This document shows, in pieces, positions 1-7,313 of a stretch of 33,277 nt of DNA. Source of the stretch: Chloroflexota bacterium (GTDB lineage Bacteria; Chloroflexota; Anaerolineae; Anaerolineales; Anaerolineaceae); NCBI GenBank assembly GCA_029556265.1, contig JAKQFH010000037.1:1-33277 (forward strand), in the 5' to 3' direction. The position numbers were made by a program, and so were the translations under genes. Numbering within the stretch: the first letter of the stretch is position 1; every line of letters begins with the position of its first letter. The notes under the pieces are model-generated. The model did no database searches. It was not told the DNA's origin and was given only the letters and a program-made list of their open reading frames with translations.

Positions 1-936
1 ATCACCGGCGTCTCCGGCTCGGGCAAGTCCACCTTGCTGGTGGATGTGCTCTATAACGCGCTCGCCCGCCAATTGATGAACGCCCACACCCAACCCGGCG
101 CCCACGAACGCATTGAAGGCATCCAACACCTGGATAAGGTGATTAACATCGACCAAACGCCGATTGGGCGCACGCCGCGCTCCAACCCCGCCACCTACAC
201 CGGCATGTTTGACGATATCCGCGACCTCTTCTCCGGGCTGCCAGACGCGAAAATTCGCGGCTACGGCAAAGGGCGTTTCTCCTTCAACGTCAAAGGTGGG
301 CGCTGCGAAGCCTGCCAGGGGCAGGGCGAACTGAAAATTGAGATGCAATTCCTGCCGGATGTGTATGTGCCCTGCGAGGTCTGCCGCGGCAAGCGCTACA
401 ACCACGAAACCCTGCAGGTGCGTTATAAGGACAAAAACATCGCCGAAATTCTGGATTTGACCGCGGAGGCGGCGCTGGAATTCTTTTCCGCCTTCCCGCG
501 CATTCAACGCCGCCTGGAGACCCTGCAAGCGGTGGGGTTGGGCTACATCCGGCTTGGGCAGCCCGCCACCACGCTTTCGGGCGGCGAAGCCCAGCGCATC
601 AAGCTTTCCAAAGAGCTTTCGCGCCGCGCCACCGGCAAAACGCTGTACGTTCTGGATGAGCCTTCGGTTGGGCTGCATGCCGCGGATGTGCACAAACTGA
701 TTGAGGTGCTGCAGTCGCTGGTCAGCTCCGGCAATACGGTGGTCGTGATTGAACATAACCTGGATATTGTCAAGGTGGCGGATTGGGTGATTGATTTGGG
801 CCCTGAAGGCGGAGACCGCGGGGGTTACCTGATAGCGGAAGGCACCCCGGAGGAAGTCTGCCACAACGCGAATTCATTCACCGGGCAGTATCTGCACAAA
901 TACGTGCTGGCGCAGCACCAACAGGAATGCGCGTAA
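1..936 (+). CDS. uvrA: UvrABC excinuclease subunit A, C-terminal part (5' end outside window)
   Basis: This is the second ATPase half of UvrA, the damage-sensing subunit of nucleotide excision repair. The reading frame is open from base 1 and begins inside the second Walker A motif (GVSGSGKST). It continues through the zinc module (CEAC and CEVC, about 20 residues apart), the ABC signature [11 protein letters not shown] and a Walker B with LDEPSVGLH. Most UvrA proteins have PTTGLH at that last position, so the PSVGLH here is a mild variant. About 311 residues are present, roughly a third of the usual length, and the N-terminal half lies upstream of the window. The stop is at 934-936. The DNA just downstream holds a convergent gene remnant. 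Family assignment is secure. Confidence 0.96.
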   Translation: MTGVSGSGKSTLLVDVLYNALARQLMNAHTQPGAHERIEGIQHLDKVINIDQTPIGRTPRSNPATYTGMFDDIRDLFSGLPDAKIRGYGKGRFSFNVKGGRCEACQGQGELKIEMQFLPDVYVPCEVCRGKRYNHETLQVRYKDKNIAEILDLTAEAALEFFSAFPRIQRRLETLQAVGLGYIRLGQPATTLSGGEAQRIKLSKELSRRATGKTLYVLDEPSVGLHAADVHKLIEVLQSLVSSGNTVVVIEHNLDIVKVADWVIDLGPEGGDRGGYLIAEGTPEEVCHNANSFTGQYLHKYVLAQHQQECA

Positions 937-1082
937 GGGATTAGGCGGCAGCCTTCCGCCAGCGCGGGCTGAATAGCCCAAGAGAGGTTGATCACGCCAG
1001 CCAGGAAGGTCAGGAATGCAATCAGGCGCACTATCCATTTCTCACGCGATCTGTTTTGATTCGTTACCTCTTGCGTTTGCAT
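825..1082 (-). pseudogene. 5' remnant of a membrane protein gene (MprF/LysX-like N-terminus)
   Basis: A good start survives: GGAGGA lies five bases before an ATG at 1082. The first ~47 codons encode a charged N-terminus and one hydrophobic segment ending in INLSWAIQPALAEGCRLI. This resembles the opening of bacterial phosphatidylglycerol lysyltransferase (MprF/LysX, DUF2156) membrane domains, in which an NLxSAxxPALxxRLxLL pattern is common. After about position 950 the similarity stops and the frame runs antisense into the 3' end of uvrA. I read this as a gene truncated by deletion, with a fortuitous tail. The homology is from memory and moderate. A short real gene ending inside uvrA is possible but unlikely. 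Confidence 0.45.
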
Positions 1083-1495
1083 ATTCCTCCGGAGTGATCA
1101 ATGGACCGGGTTATTCAGGGCGGTCCGATTGATTATTCACAGCTCCATCTTTTTTTGGAGAGCAGCTTATTTCTCTGCTCGCGCCGGTCTCCTGACCGAG
1201 CGCGCCCAGTGACCGCCAGGTCTCCCATGATACGCCCGCCAGATGGCGCCGCCTCCTTTCGTACCGGCCTTGCGCAGCACCCCGGCGCCGCAGGCGCGTG
1301 CGAAACCCGACCATTGGCTGGCAGCTCAGGGCACTGCCCAATTCCGGCACGATCGGGGACTGTTATTCCCGGAGCGTAGGGTCAGGGCTGACCTAGTTCT
1401 TTAATTGTGGCTAAAAGGGACGCGCAGAATGATAGGGAAACTTTGAGACCTTCGGTCAAACCCCGCGCACGGTGAAGACACCGGCGCGATCAGAG
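1083..1495. other. Intergenic region, no supported gene
   Basis: Open frames exist on both strands here, but they have unconvincing composition and I recognise nothing in them. A hairpin lies at 1465-1487: stem CGGTG/CACCG with tetraloop AAGA, extended by GCGC/GCGC around a one-base bulge. It sits just beyond the end of the minus-strand methyltransferase gene and could end that transcript. No U tract follows it on the minus strand, so it is not a canonical terminator. Confidence 0.4.
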
Positions 1496-2236
1496 TTATT
1501 TTTTAGAATGTACTAGCAGGCGCGGTGACTCGAGACTGTAAGGCTCTCTATTTATCCCACCATATATATTACAAACAGTAAAATTAGCTTTATCGAGCAT
1601 GGATAGAATCTCTGCCAAAGTGTAACCGCGAACGGAAGTTTCCCACTCTATGAAATCTCCATTGGGTTTAATAAAATATGAAAGGCTATTGTGACGTCCG
1701 TTTATTAGGTCCAATTGACGCTTTTCAAGCAAGAACCCATCTTTCATTTTCGACCAATAATACGGTTGGAAATTTTTTACGATCCAGTCATGGTTGAAAA
1801 AATCAAGGACAAAATGTCCATCTTTCCGTAAAGCCTCGTAAACCTGAAAAAGAACCCTCAGATTTTGATCATCTTCATTGAAATAACCCCACGCTCCGAA
1901 CATGATGAACACTAGATCAAAGATGTTTTTATCTGGGATGTTCCGCATGTCTTCCTGGATAAACCTGACCTCTACATTGGCATCCAGCGCTTTTTGCTTA
2001 GCAATCCTCAATAACTCTTCAGAGATATCCAAGCCTGTTACAGCATATCCTAGTTTTGCTAATTCAATTGAGTGTCGACCAGTTCCACAGCATAAGTCTA
2101 ATATTGCTGCTCTCGTATCAATACTAACTTCATCAAGAAGGAATTTAACTTCTCGCCGCGTAATTTCATCACTAAGCCCAAAGATGCTCTCGTAGTCACC
2201 CAAAATTACTTTGGGAGTTTTTTTCCACCACTCCAT
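1496..2236 (-). CDS. Class I SAM-dependent methyltransferase of the RiPP-like island
   Basis: This is a 246-residue Rossmann-fold methyltransferase. The SAM-binding motif I is LDLCCGTGRH, followed by the acidic end of beta 2 (GYAVTGLDIS) and a post-I region with QEDMRNIP. I prefer the ATG at 2236. A TTG at 2260 is also in frame, but it lies inside the end of the upstream gene. That gene's stop codon is at 2242-2244 and its last codons supply a GGAGGAAGG ribosome-binding site, so translation is probably coupled. It is the last gene of a run of precursor peptide, radical SAM enzyme, E1-like enzyme and methyltransferase. The substrate is unknown; modification of the island's peptide is inferred from position only. 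Base composition is AT-rich like the rest of the island. Confidence 0.85.
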   Translation of the reverse strand: MEWWKKTPKVILGDYESIFGLSDEITRREVKFLLDEVSIDTRAAILDLCCGTGRHSIELAKLGYAVTGLDISEELLRIAKQKALDANVEVRFIQEDMRNIPDKNIFDLVFIMFGAWGYFNEDDQNLRVLFQVYEALRKDGHFVLDFFNHDWIVKNFQPYYWSKMKDGFLLEKRQLDLINGRHNSLSYFIKPNGDFIEWETSVRGYTLAEILSMLDKANFTVCNIYGGINREPYSLESPRLLVHSKK

Positions 2237-2241
2237 CCGAT

Positions 2242-3327
2242 CTAACCCCTTCCTCCACAAATTTTACAAAGTGGGTTTTTAACTAGTTGATTTTTATTCT
2301 CTTCAACTTTCCACCCAATAGGATCAATAACAATATTATTAATGGGCTTTTCTAATCCAGTAACTAACTTGAATATTTCTACCGCCATGATATTAGCGCA
2401 TATACTAACAAACGGACTAAATGTAGTCGTTAAAACATAATCTTCACCATGCCGAGCCCTAACTAAATCAGTAAGATGTCTCCAAGCAGGTATAGGATCA
2501 GGTAAGCAATTAAAACATCCTGTGAGATGGGGTCTCATAACAGATACACCAGTTGGTGAGTATTTCCCACCGCCTTGAGCGATGATAGGAATGTCGTGTT
2601 TAACACAAAAAGCGTTGGCATAGTATTCGATTGGAAATGCTGTTGATACAAAGACAGTCGCATCTTCAGGTATTATCGTTTCGATATTCTTTTCAGTTAC
2701 GAGCAAATTTTTAGTAGTGATTTTAATGTTAGAGTTAAATTCAGCAATTCTCTGTTCGGCTATATCGCTCTTACATTTTCCTATATCTTTCTCACTAAAC
2801 AACAACTGCCTATTTAGATTTGATAATTCAATTTTGTCATGATCGTAGCCAACGAGATTACCAATTCCCATCGCGGCTAGATTAAATAACAACCATCCTC
2901 CAATGCCACCTAAACCAACAACTACCACTTTGGCTTTCTTCATTTTTTCCTGAATAATAGTTGGTGCGTCATATAAGCTGAAAAATCTTAATTGACGGCT
3001 GTATCTTATCAATTCACTATCAGTAAGAACAGTGGCGTCACTTTTTTTCTCAATCAAGTCGAATTTTTCTAAATTACCAAGAAAATCTTCCACATCATTA
3101 ACGCTCATCCCGGTTATTTTTGACAAATTTAATACACTAGATGGTTTTTCATATAGCAAAATGTTAAGTAATTGATCTTCTGTTTCATTTTCAGTTTCTA
3201 TTACGATTGTCTGGATTTGATCGTTTAAAGTTCTCGGGTCATTAGGTTGGAAAAAATCCCTAACTAGCTTCCAAACATGATTTTCATGATCTGCAACAAT
3301 TACATGTTCTCGTATACTCACTCTCAT
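2242..3327 (-). CDS. E1/ThiF/MoeB-like enzyme with N-terminal winged-helix-like domain (RiPP maturation candidate)
   Basis: This protein has 361 residues from the ATG at 3327, which has GGAGG six bases upstream. An in-frame GTG twelve bases earlier overlaps that site and is less likely. Counting from the GTG, residues 1-100 form a domain whose later part (about 68-98) looks like a winged helix, as in RiPP recognition elements. Residues ~136-345 are E1-like: nucleotide loop GLGGIGG (142-148), YDHDKIELSNLNRQ with acidic residues 166/168 and the Arg-finger NRQ, and IGKCKSD. Paired cysteines 275/278 and 358/361 probably bind zinc. The strand that normally carries the metal-binding Asp (DCTDN in MoeB/MccB) reads VSTAFP, with no Asp. 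ThiF, MoeB and MccB adenylate protein or peptide C-termini. Here the neighbours suggest a peptide substrate, which is inference. Confidence 0.85.
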   Translation of the reverse strand: MRVSIREHVIVADHENHVWKLVRDFFQPNDPRTLNDQIQTIVIETENETEDQLLNILLYEKPSSVLNLSKITGMSVNDVEDFLGNLEKFDLIEKKSDATVLTDSELIRYSRQLRFFSLYDAPTIIQEKMKKAKVVVVGLGGIGGWLLFNLAAMGIGNLVGYDHDKIELSNLNRQLLFSEKDIGKCKSDIAEQRIAEFNSNIKITTKNLLVTEKNIETIIPEDATVFVSTAFPIEYYANAFCVKHDIPIIAQGGGKYSPTGVSVMRPHLTGCFNCLPDPIPAWRHLTDLVRARHGEDYVLTTTFSPFVSICANIMAVEIFKLVTGLEKPINNIVIDPIGWKVEENKNQLVKNPLCKICGGRG

Positions 3328-3342
3328 TTTATCCTCCACTAA

Positions 3343-4548
3343 CTATAAGTTGTTGCAACAATCAAGAAGGTTTTTCTTAATCTCTGGCATATCTCCATCA
3401 GGATTCAATAAACTCATATAAATATTTCGGTTTACCTCAGGTAGGTTTCCCCAAATATATTTCTCTGCTCGCGGCAATAACGAGCAGGCTAACGGATCAC
3501 TATTAAGTTCTGAACCACTGAAATATTTCGCATTAGCTCTACAACCCCCACCGCATATACCTAAATACCTACAAGTCTTACATTTTATTAAATCTTTAAT
3601 TTTAATTTGCATGAAATCACTTTTTTCGCTTGCAATTAATAGCCTTTCAAATGATTCCGAGTTCACCATGCTTGCTAATGGTTGATCATGAGATGAACAA
3701 CGAGTAATTGAACCGTCCGGTTTAAGTACGATAATCTTTTCAAAAATACACGGATGTACGTTAGGCGGAAAAAGGAAATTTGAATAAGCATCCTTAATAC
3801 TAACAAAATCAATTTTTTGCATGGATAGGGATGAATCAAAAATATAACGAATACTTAATCTAAAAGGAGATGTGTCCGAATTGAATTGAGAGATAATCAC
3901 AGATAATTGTTCAACTAAAAAATCAAAATCGACATTATATAGCTCCCTATTTCTTTCCTCTCGCATTCTTGCAGTAAAAGTAGGTATATCCAGATTCCAT
4001 CTATTTATGCTTATTTCAGTCAGTTTCTTGTAAAAATCGGGTAATTCTGGAATGTTATAAGCTGTCATCATGGTATTAATTTCTATATTTAGGTTTCTTT
4101 TGGACTTAATATTTTTAATGTTTTCAATAATGATTTCCCAACTGCTGCCGACTCGAACAATATCATTAGTGTCCAAACCATCCAAACTTACCCTTAAAGT
4201 TTGTATCTGTGGACTAGAAACTACTTTTTCAATCCATTGATCATTCAAGGCCATAGCAGAGGTGAAAATTGTGAGATGTGCCCCGCGACATTCATCAATT
4301 ATCCTATCCAGCCCAGGTTTCAAAAAAGGTTCGCCACCAGAAATCGAAAAATGGTTAAACCCAAGCGATCTAGCTTGCCTTATTATTTTGCATATATTAT
4401 CGGGGGTGATTTCCCTTTTTATTTTGTCCGAAACGTTCAGGTCAGCATTGTAGCAATAGCGACACATTAGATTACATTTTCCAGTAATCTCAATATGAAG
4501 TGTATCTGGTGGCATAGGTCCAAATAACTCGTGTACTCTGCCAGTCAT
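3343..4548 (-). CDS. Radical SAM/SPASM peptide-maturase-like enzyme
   Basis: This 401-residue protein has the radical SAM 4Fe-4S motif C25-x3-C29-x2-C32 (CNLMCRYCY), a GGEP motif at 71-74 and a full seven-cysteine SPASM pattern. The SPASM cysteines are C267, C284, then C323-x2-C326-x5-C332-x3-C336, and C355. SPASM proteins of this size, such as AlbA, PqqE, anSME and MftC relatives, use auxiliary Fe-S clusters to modify peptides or proteins. The C-terminus ends in a further Cys pair (LDCCNNL). It is the second gene of the island. A long hairpin and about 130 bases separate it from the candidate precursor gene, and 15 bases separate it from the E1-like gene. The type of bond it makes cannot be read from the sequence. 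Confidence 0.93.
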   Translation of the reverse strand: MTGRVHELFGPMPPDTLHIEITGKCNLMCRYCYNADLNVSDKIKREITPDNICKIIRQARSLGFNHFSISGGEPFLKPGLDRIIDECRGAHLTIFTSAMALNDQWIEKVVSSPQIQTLRVSLDGLDTNDIVRVGSSWEIIIENIKNIKSKRNLNIEINTMMTAYNIPELPDFYKKLTEISINRWNLDIPTFTARMREERNRELYNVDFDFLVEQLSVIISQFNSDTSPFRLSIRYIFDSSLSMQKIDFVSIKDAYSNFLFPPNVHPCIFEKIIVLKPDGSITRCSSHDQPLASMVNSESFERLLIASEKSDFMQIKIKDLIKCKTCRYLGICGGGCRANAKYFSGSELNSDPLACSLLPRAEKYIWGNLPEVNRNIYMSLLNPDGDMPEIKKNLLDCCNNL

Positions 4549-4596
4549 ATAATAGCCTTTATTTCCTGAACAAAGTCAAAATAGCACCCGACCTAA

Positions 4597-4633
4597 ACTT
4601 TACCTCGCCCACTTATGGTGAGCGAGGTAAAGT
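4597..4633 (-). terminator. Long hairpin between precursor peptide gene and maturation genes (attenuator or processing site)
   Basis: ACTTTACCTCGC at 4597-4608 pairs perfectly with GCGAGGTAAAGT at 4622-4633. After one mismatch, three more base pairs extend it towards a short loop. In the minus-strand transcript only TTTAGG follows, a weak U tract. A structure like this after a RiPP precursor gene commonly limits transcription into the enzyme genes or stabilises the precursor mRNA. Either role is inferred. Confidence 0.65.
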
Positions 4634-4677
4634 GGCTAGATTAAATCTTCAGATTAAGGTTCTTCAGATTTTTTTTA

Positions 4678-4857
4678 CTAACGTGCTGAAATCTCGGAGT
4701 TATAGGCACATACTAAAGTGGCAACAACTCCAAGTGCAGGTACCGCTTTTATTAGCAATTCCCTAGATTTCTTTTTAGCACGATTTACAACATCATCTTT
4801 AGTAGAGGTATATTTAGTGACTTCGGACCGGGTTATTAATTTTTCTTGAATTTTCAT
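4678..4857 (-). CDS. Candidate RiPP precursor peptide, 59 residues
   Basis: This small gene is not recognised as a known family. The start at 4857 is chosen because AAAGGAG lies eight bases upstream; a longer frame from 4890 would include that site and is disfavoured. The peptide has a polar, Lys-rich N-terminal half (MKIQEKLITRSEV, then TKYTSTKDDVVNRAKKKSR) and a hydrophobic C-terminal part (LIKAVPALGVVATLVC). It ends in AYNSEISAR and has a single Cys at position 50. A charged leader followed by a short hydrophobic segment fits a ribosomally made peptide that is later modified. It is the first gene after a clear promoter, and the radical SAM, E1-like and methyltransferase genes follow on the same strand. 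Its role is inferred from size, position and promoter. Confidence 0.7.
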   Translation of the reverse strand: MKIQEKLITRSEVTKYTSTKDDVVNRAKKKSRELLIKAVPALGVVATLVCAYNSEISAR

Positions 4858-4906
4858 TGCTATACTCCTTTCATTATAACAACTACACAACTTTTAACCC
4901 ACCTAT

Positions 4907-4935
4907 AGCATATCAAGAATATAGCTATATGTCAA
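4907..4935 (-). promoter_or_regulatory. Sigma70-type promoter of the RiPP-like island
   Basis: Reading on the minus strand, TTGACA (4935-4930) is followed by a 17-base spacer and TATGCT (4912-4907). An overlapping reading TATGCTATAGG resembles an extended -10 element. Transcription would start near 4900, giving an untranslated leader of about 45 bases before the precursor ATG at 4857. Confidence 0.65.
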
Positions 4936-5071
4936 TACTGAAAAATAATTAACTATGTCGTGTAATCCTGCCGCGATCCCGATCACACACACGGAACAAT
5001 CTTGCCATCGTTAGCGTCTATTTGGATGATCGCCGCCATTTAACGAAACTGCGATCAAAAAGGAAATAAAC

Positions 5072-5710
5072 ATGAAAAAATTTCTTACCTTCACATTGAT
5101 TGGGTGTCTTCTATTAGGGGAAACCGTGTTATTAACCGGCTGCTTCCCGTTTGGAAGAAGCATCGACAACACACCTGCCAGGCAGACACCGCCGGTAAGG
5201 TTCACAGAGCCGGCTGCGCCTGAAAAAACACTTCCAAGCACCCCATCCCCCCTGCTCAACCCAACTCCGACAAGGAACGCCGACTACAAGAATATCACCT
5301 GTGAAATCGACGGAAGGCAGGTTGCGCTCGTGAACGGCGCCGCCGAAGTACCAGCCGCTCCGGAATCGTCAGCCAAAATTATCATCAGCTACTTTGGCAA
5401 CGAAGCCTTTGGCGATCTGAACGGCGACGGCCGGGAAGACGCAGCTTTTTTGCTCACGCAGAGCGGTGGAGGCAGCGGGACGTTCTTTTTTGTGGTCGCA
5501 GCCTTACAGACTGAAACCGGCTATCAGGGTACAAACGCCGTGTTCCTGGGAGACAGGATCGCTCCCCAATCCATCCTGATCCAAAACGGGCAGGTGGTGG
5601 TGAATTATGCCGATCGCAAGCCCGGAGAGCCCTTCACAACCGCGCCGTCGGTTGGCATTACCAAAACACTCAAGGTGGACAACGGCATGCTTGCGGAGGT
5701 CAGCCGTTAA
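5072..5710 (+). CDS. Lipoprotein with FG-GAP-like DLNGDGREDAAF motif, function unknown
   Basis: This is a 212-residue exported lipoprotein. A signal peptide (MKKFLTFTLIGCLLLGETVL) leads to the lipobox LLTGC, so the mature protein would start at that Cys and be membrane-anchored. A Pro/Thr-rich linker follows to about residue 65. The globular part contains FGDLNGDGREDAAFLL, a calcium-loop-like DxNxDGxxD element as in FG-GAP repeats, and later VVNYADRKPGEPFTTAPSVG. I have seen similar lipoproteins in many uncultured bacteria, always without an assigned function. AAGGAAA precedes the ATG. GC content returns to the window norm here, so this gene lies outside the AT-rich island. Confidence 0.85.
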   Translation: MKKFLTFTLIGCLLLGETVLLTGCFPFGRSIDNTPARQTPPVRFTEPAAPEKTLPSTPSPLLNPTPTRNADYKNITCEIDGRQVALVNGAAEVPAAPESSAKIIISYFGNEAFGDLNGDGREDAAFLLTQSGGGSGTFFFVVAALQTETGYQGTNAVFLGDRIAPQSILIQNGQVVVNYADRKPGEPFTTAPSVGITKTLKVDNGMLAEVSR

Positions 5711-5764
5711 TCCGGTGCTGGACGCGGGTGGGGAAGATAAGGCGAGGCGCCGGAAATGGTATAC

Positions 5765-5792
5765 TTGACAAAACTGGCAAATTTCGAATAAT
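5765..5792 (+). promoter_or_regulatory. Sigma70-type promoter of the LysM protein gene
   Basis: TTGACA at 5765-5770, a 16-base spacer and AATAAT at 5787-5792, about 48 bases before the preferred ATG at 5840. Confidence 0.6.
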
Positions 5793-5839
5793 TAGATTTA
5801 ATTATTCCCTCGCCTGTGCAGGTCGAAAGGAAACAGATC

Positions 5840-6568
5840 ATGGCAAAGAAGAAATCTCAAAGCCCGCTCGCTTCCTACAGGAGAAAGCAAAAATCCGGTA
5901 AAGCATTCGTTGGCGTCCTCGCCGGGCTTTTTATCGTCGCCGGTTTGGCGCTCATCGTCCTGTGGGCCACCGGCAACCTCGCCGGCACCCCGGGCTGGTT
6001 CTCCACCAAAACCCCCACCCCCACCATAACGCTCACCCCCACCCCTGTGACGCCGACGAACACCGCCACCCTAACTCCGACCATCACCGAAACGCCAACC
6101 ATCACCCCCACTTTCACCCCATCCGCGCCGTACGAATACGTGGTGCAAGAGGACGACAACTGCGCGGTAATCTCCGAGAAGTTTGACGTGGACGTGGAAG
6201 TGCTGCTTTACCTGAACAACCTGGACAGTTCCTGCATCATCAACGTCGGGCAGACCATTCTCATCCCCGCTCCGGGTCAGGAACTCCCGACGGCCACCCC
6301 GCTCCCGTCAGATATTCCCCGCGGCACCGTGATTGACTACAAAGTCCGCTCCGGAGACACGCTGGAAGCCCTGGCGGTGCGCTTCAACTCAACCGTTGAA
6401 AAAATCCTCTACGAAACCAACCGCTGGCGCCGAAGCCAAAAGCTCACCGAAATTAAGAACAGCTCCAACCTTTATATTGGCGACCTGCTTAAAATCCCGG
6501 TGAACCTGGTTACCCCGGTCCCAACCGCCACTGCCACCCGCACGATGACGCCGTCGCCAACGCCATAA
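5840..6568 (+). CDS. Membrane-anchored protein with two LysM domains
   Basis: This 242-residue protein starts at the ATG at 5840, preceded by AAGGAAA. A GTG at 5816 in the same frame is less likely because it lies upstream of that site. The protein has a basic N-terminus, one transmembrane helix (about residues 22-45, FVGVLAGLFIVAGLALIVLW) and a long Thr/Pro linker of TPT repeats. The first LysM domain begins YEYVVQEDDNCAVISEKF and ends NVGQTILIPAPG. The second begins IDYKVRSGDTLEALAVRF and ends YIGDLLKIPVN, with a small insertion near its end. A second T/P-rich tail follows. LysM domains bind N-acetylglucosamine-containing polymers, so a cell-envelope role is likely. The first domain contains two Cys that may form a disulfide. 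Confidence 0.9.
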   Translation: MAKKKSQSPLASYRRKQKSGKAFVGVLAGLFIVAGLALIVLWATGNLAGTPGWFSTKTPTPTITLTPTPVTPTNTATLTPTITETPTITPTFTPSAPYEYVVQEDDNCAVISEKFDVDVEVLLYLNNLDSSCIINVGQTILIPAPGQELPTATPLPSDIPRGTVIDYKVRSGDTLEALAVRFNSTVEKILYETNRWRRSQKLTEIKNSSNLYIGDLLKIPVNLVTPVPTATATRTMTPSPTP

Positions 6569-6593
6569 GGACGGTTATCACAAATCCACGCAC

Positions 6594-6622
6594 AAGGTCT
6601 GGCTGCCAGCCAGACCTTTTTT
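6594..6622 (+). terminator. Intrinsic terminator after LysM gene
   Basis: AAGGTCTGGCT pairs with AGCCAGACCTT around a three-base loop, followed by a run of T. Confidence 0.9.
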
Positions 6623-6664
6623 ATGGCAGCCGGAAAAGCCGGACGCGCAGGTTCCCCGGCCAAT

Positions 6665-6697
6665 AAAAAACGCCGTTCTCAGGTTCCAAGGACGGCG
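6665..6697 (-). terminator. Intrinsic terminator after DUF1622 gene
   Basis: On the minus strand CGCCGT (6697-6692) pairs with ACGGCG (6676-6671), with a further partial pair inside, and is followed by six T. Confidence 0.75.
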
Positions 6698-6753
6698 CTG
6701 TTGGTTTCGCGCGGGTACGTCAGGTCAGACGCCCCCACGGCGGTTGGCTGCGT

Positions 6754-7290
6754 TTACTTCTTGTCTTCGTCTTTCTGGTCCGTGCTTATCGGCTCAGGTA
6801 AAAGATCGTATTCCCGGATTATCTGGATATCATGTTCCAGGAAGTAGTTCAGGAGGATCCGCAGCAATATGATCGCGAACAAAATCATGATATCCACCAG
6901 GGTCGGGGAAATTGCCAGCCTGAGGATATCCGCCGCCACCGCGAATTCAAGCCCAAGGCTCAGTTTATGACCCAGGCGCAGCCGCAGGCTTTCGGAATGT
7001 TGGATCTGGTTGTAAAAATTCCGATCCATAATCCGGCGGGTATACCCAACCAAAGCCTGCACCGCGGCAGAGGCGATGATGAGCACCGCTGAAATCTCGC
7101 AAAAGAGGACCGCGTAGCCAACCACCAGCTGGAAGGTTTCCTCATGCGGAATAATCTTGGATGGACCCACCAGAGGGTTCGCTTTGGTAAGATTTAAAAT
7201 CAGTATCAACCCGACAATTAACAGGGTTGGCAGGTAATAATTGCTTAATTTCTCTAAGCACGCGTTCTTTGAATTATGTTTTTTACCCAT
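6754..7290 (-). CDS. DUF1622 family membrane protein
   Basis: This 178-residue membrane protein has hydrophobic segments at about 20-36 (LPTLLIVGLILILNL), 55-82 (GYAVLFCEISAVLIIASAAVQAL) and 131-152 (DIMILFAIILLRILLNYFL). The stretch RLRLGHKLSLGLEFAVAADILRLA is typical of DUF1622, in which RxxLGxxLxLxLEFxxAADIL is the hallmark. The tail is acidic and basic (STDQKDEDKK). The family has no established function. Start ATG 7290 has GAGGT five bases upstream. It lies 23 bases after the stop of the Gfo/Idh/MocA gene on the same strand, so the two are probably cotranscribed, although I see no functional link. Confidence 0.85.
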   Translation of the reverse strand: MGKKHNSKNACLEKLSNYYLPTLLIVGLILILNLTKANPLVGPSKIIPHEETFQLVVGYAVLFCEISAVLIIASAAVQALVGYTRRIMDRNFYNQIQHSESLRLRLGHKLSLGLEFAVAADILRLAISPTLVDIMILFAIILLRILLNYFLEHDIQIIREYDLLPEPISTDQKDEDKK

Positions 7291-7313
7291 CGTTACCTCA
7301 AGTTAGCAAATTT

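Noticed and set aside
1101..1379. Open frame of 92 codons on the plus strand
   Set aside because: Arg/Pro/Ala-rich composition, no ribosome-binding site, and overlapped by an equally long frame on the other strand; no motif recognised.
1480..4980. Short matching words (cGCGATC) at both ends of the AT-rich island as a target-site duplication
   Set aside because: Only seven bases match and their distance from the edges is not exact, so chance is a sufficient explanation.
6001..6125. Low-complexity ACC/CCC-rich repeats
   Set aside because: They simply encode the Thr/Pro linker of the LysM protein and need no other explanation.
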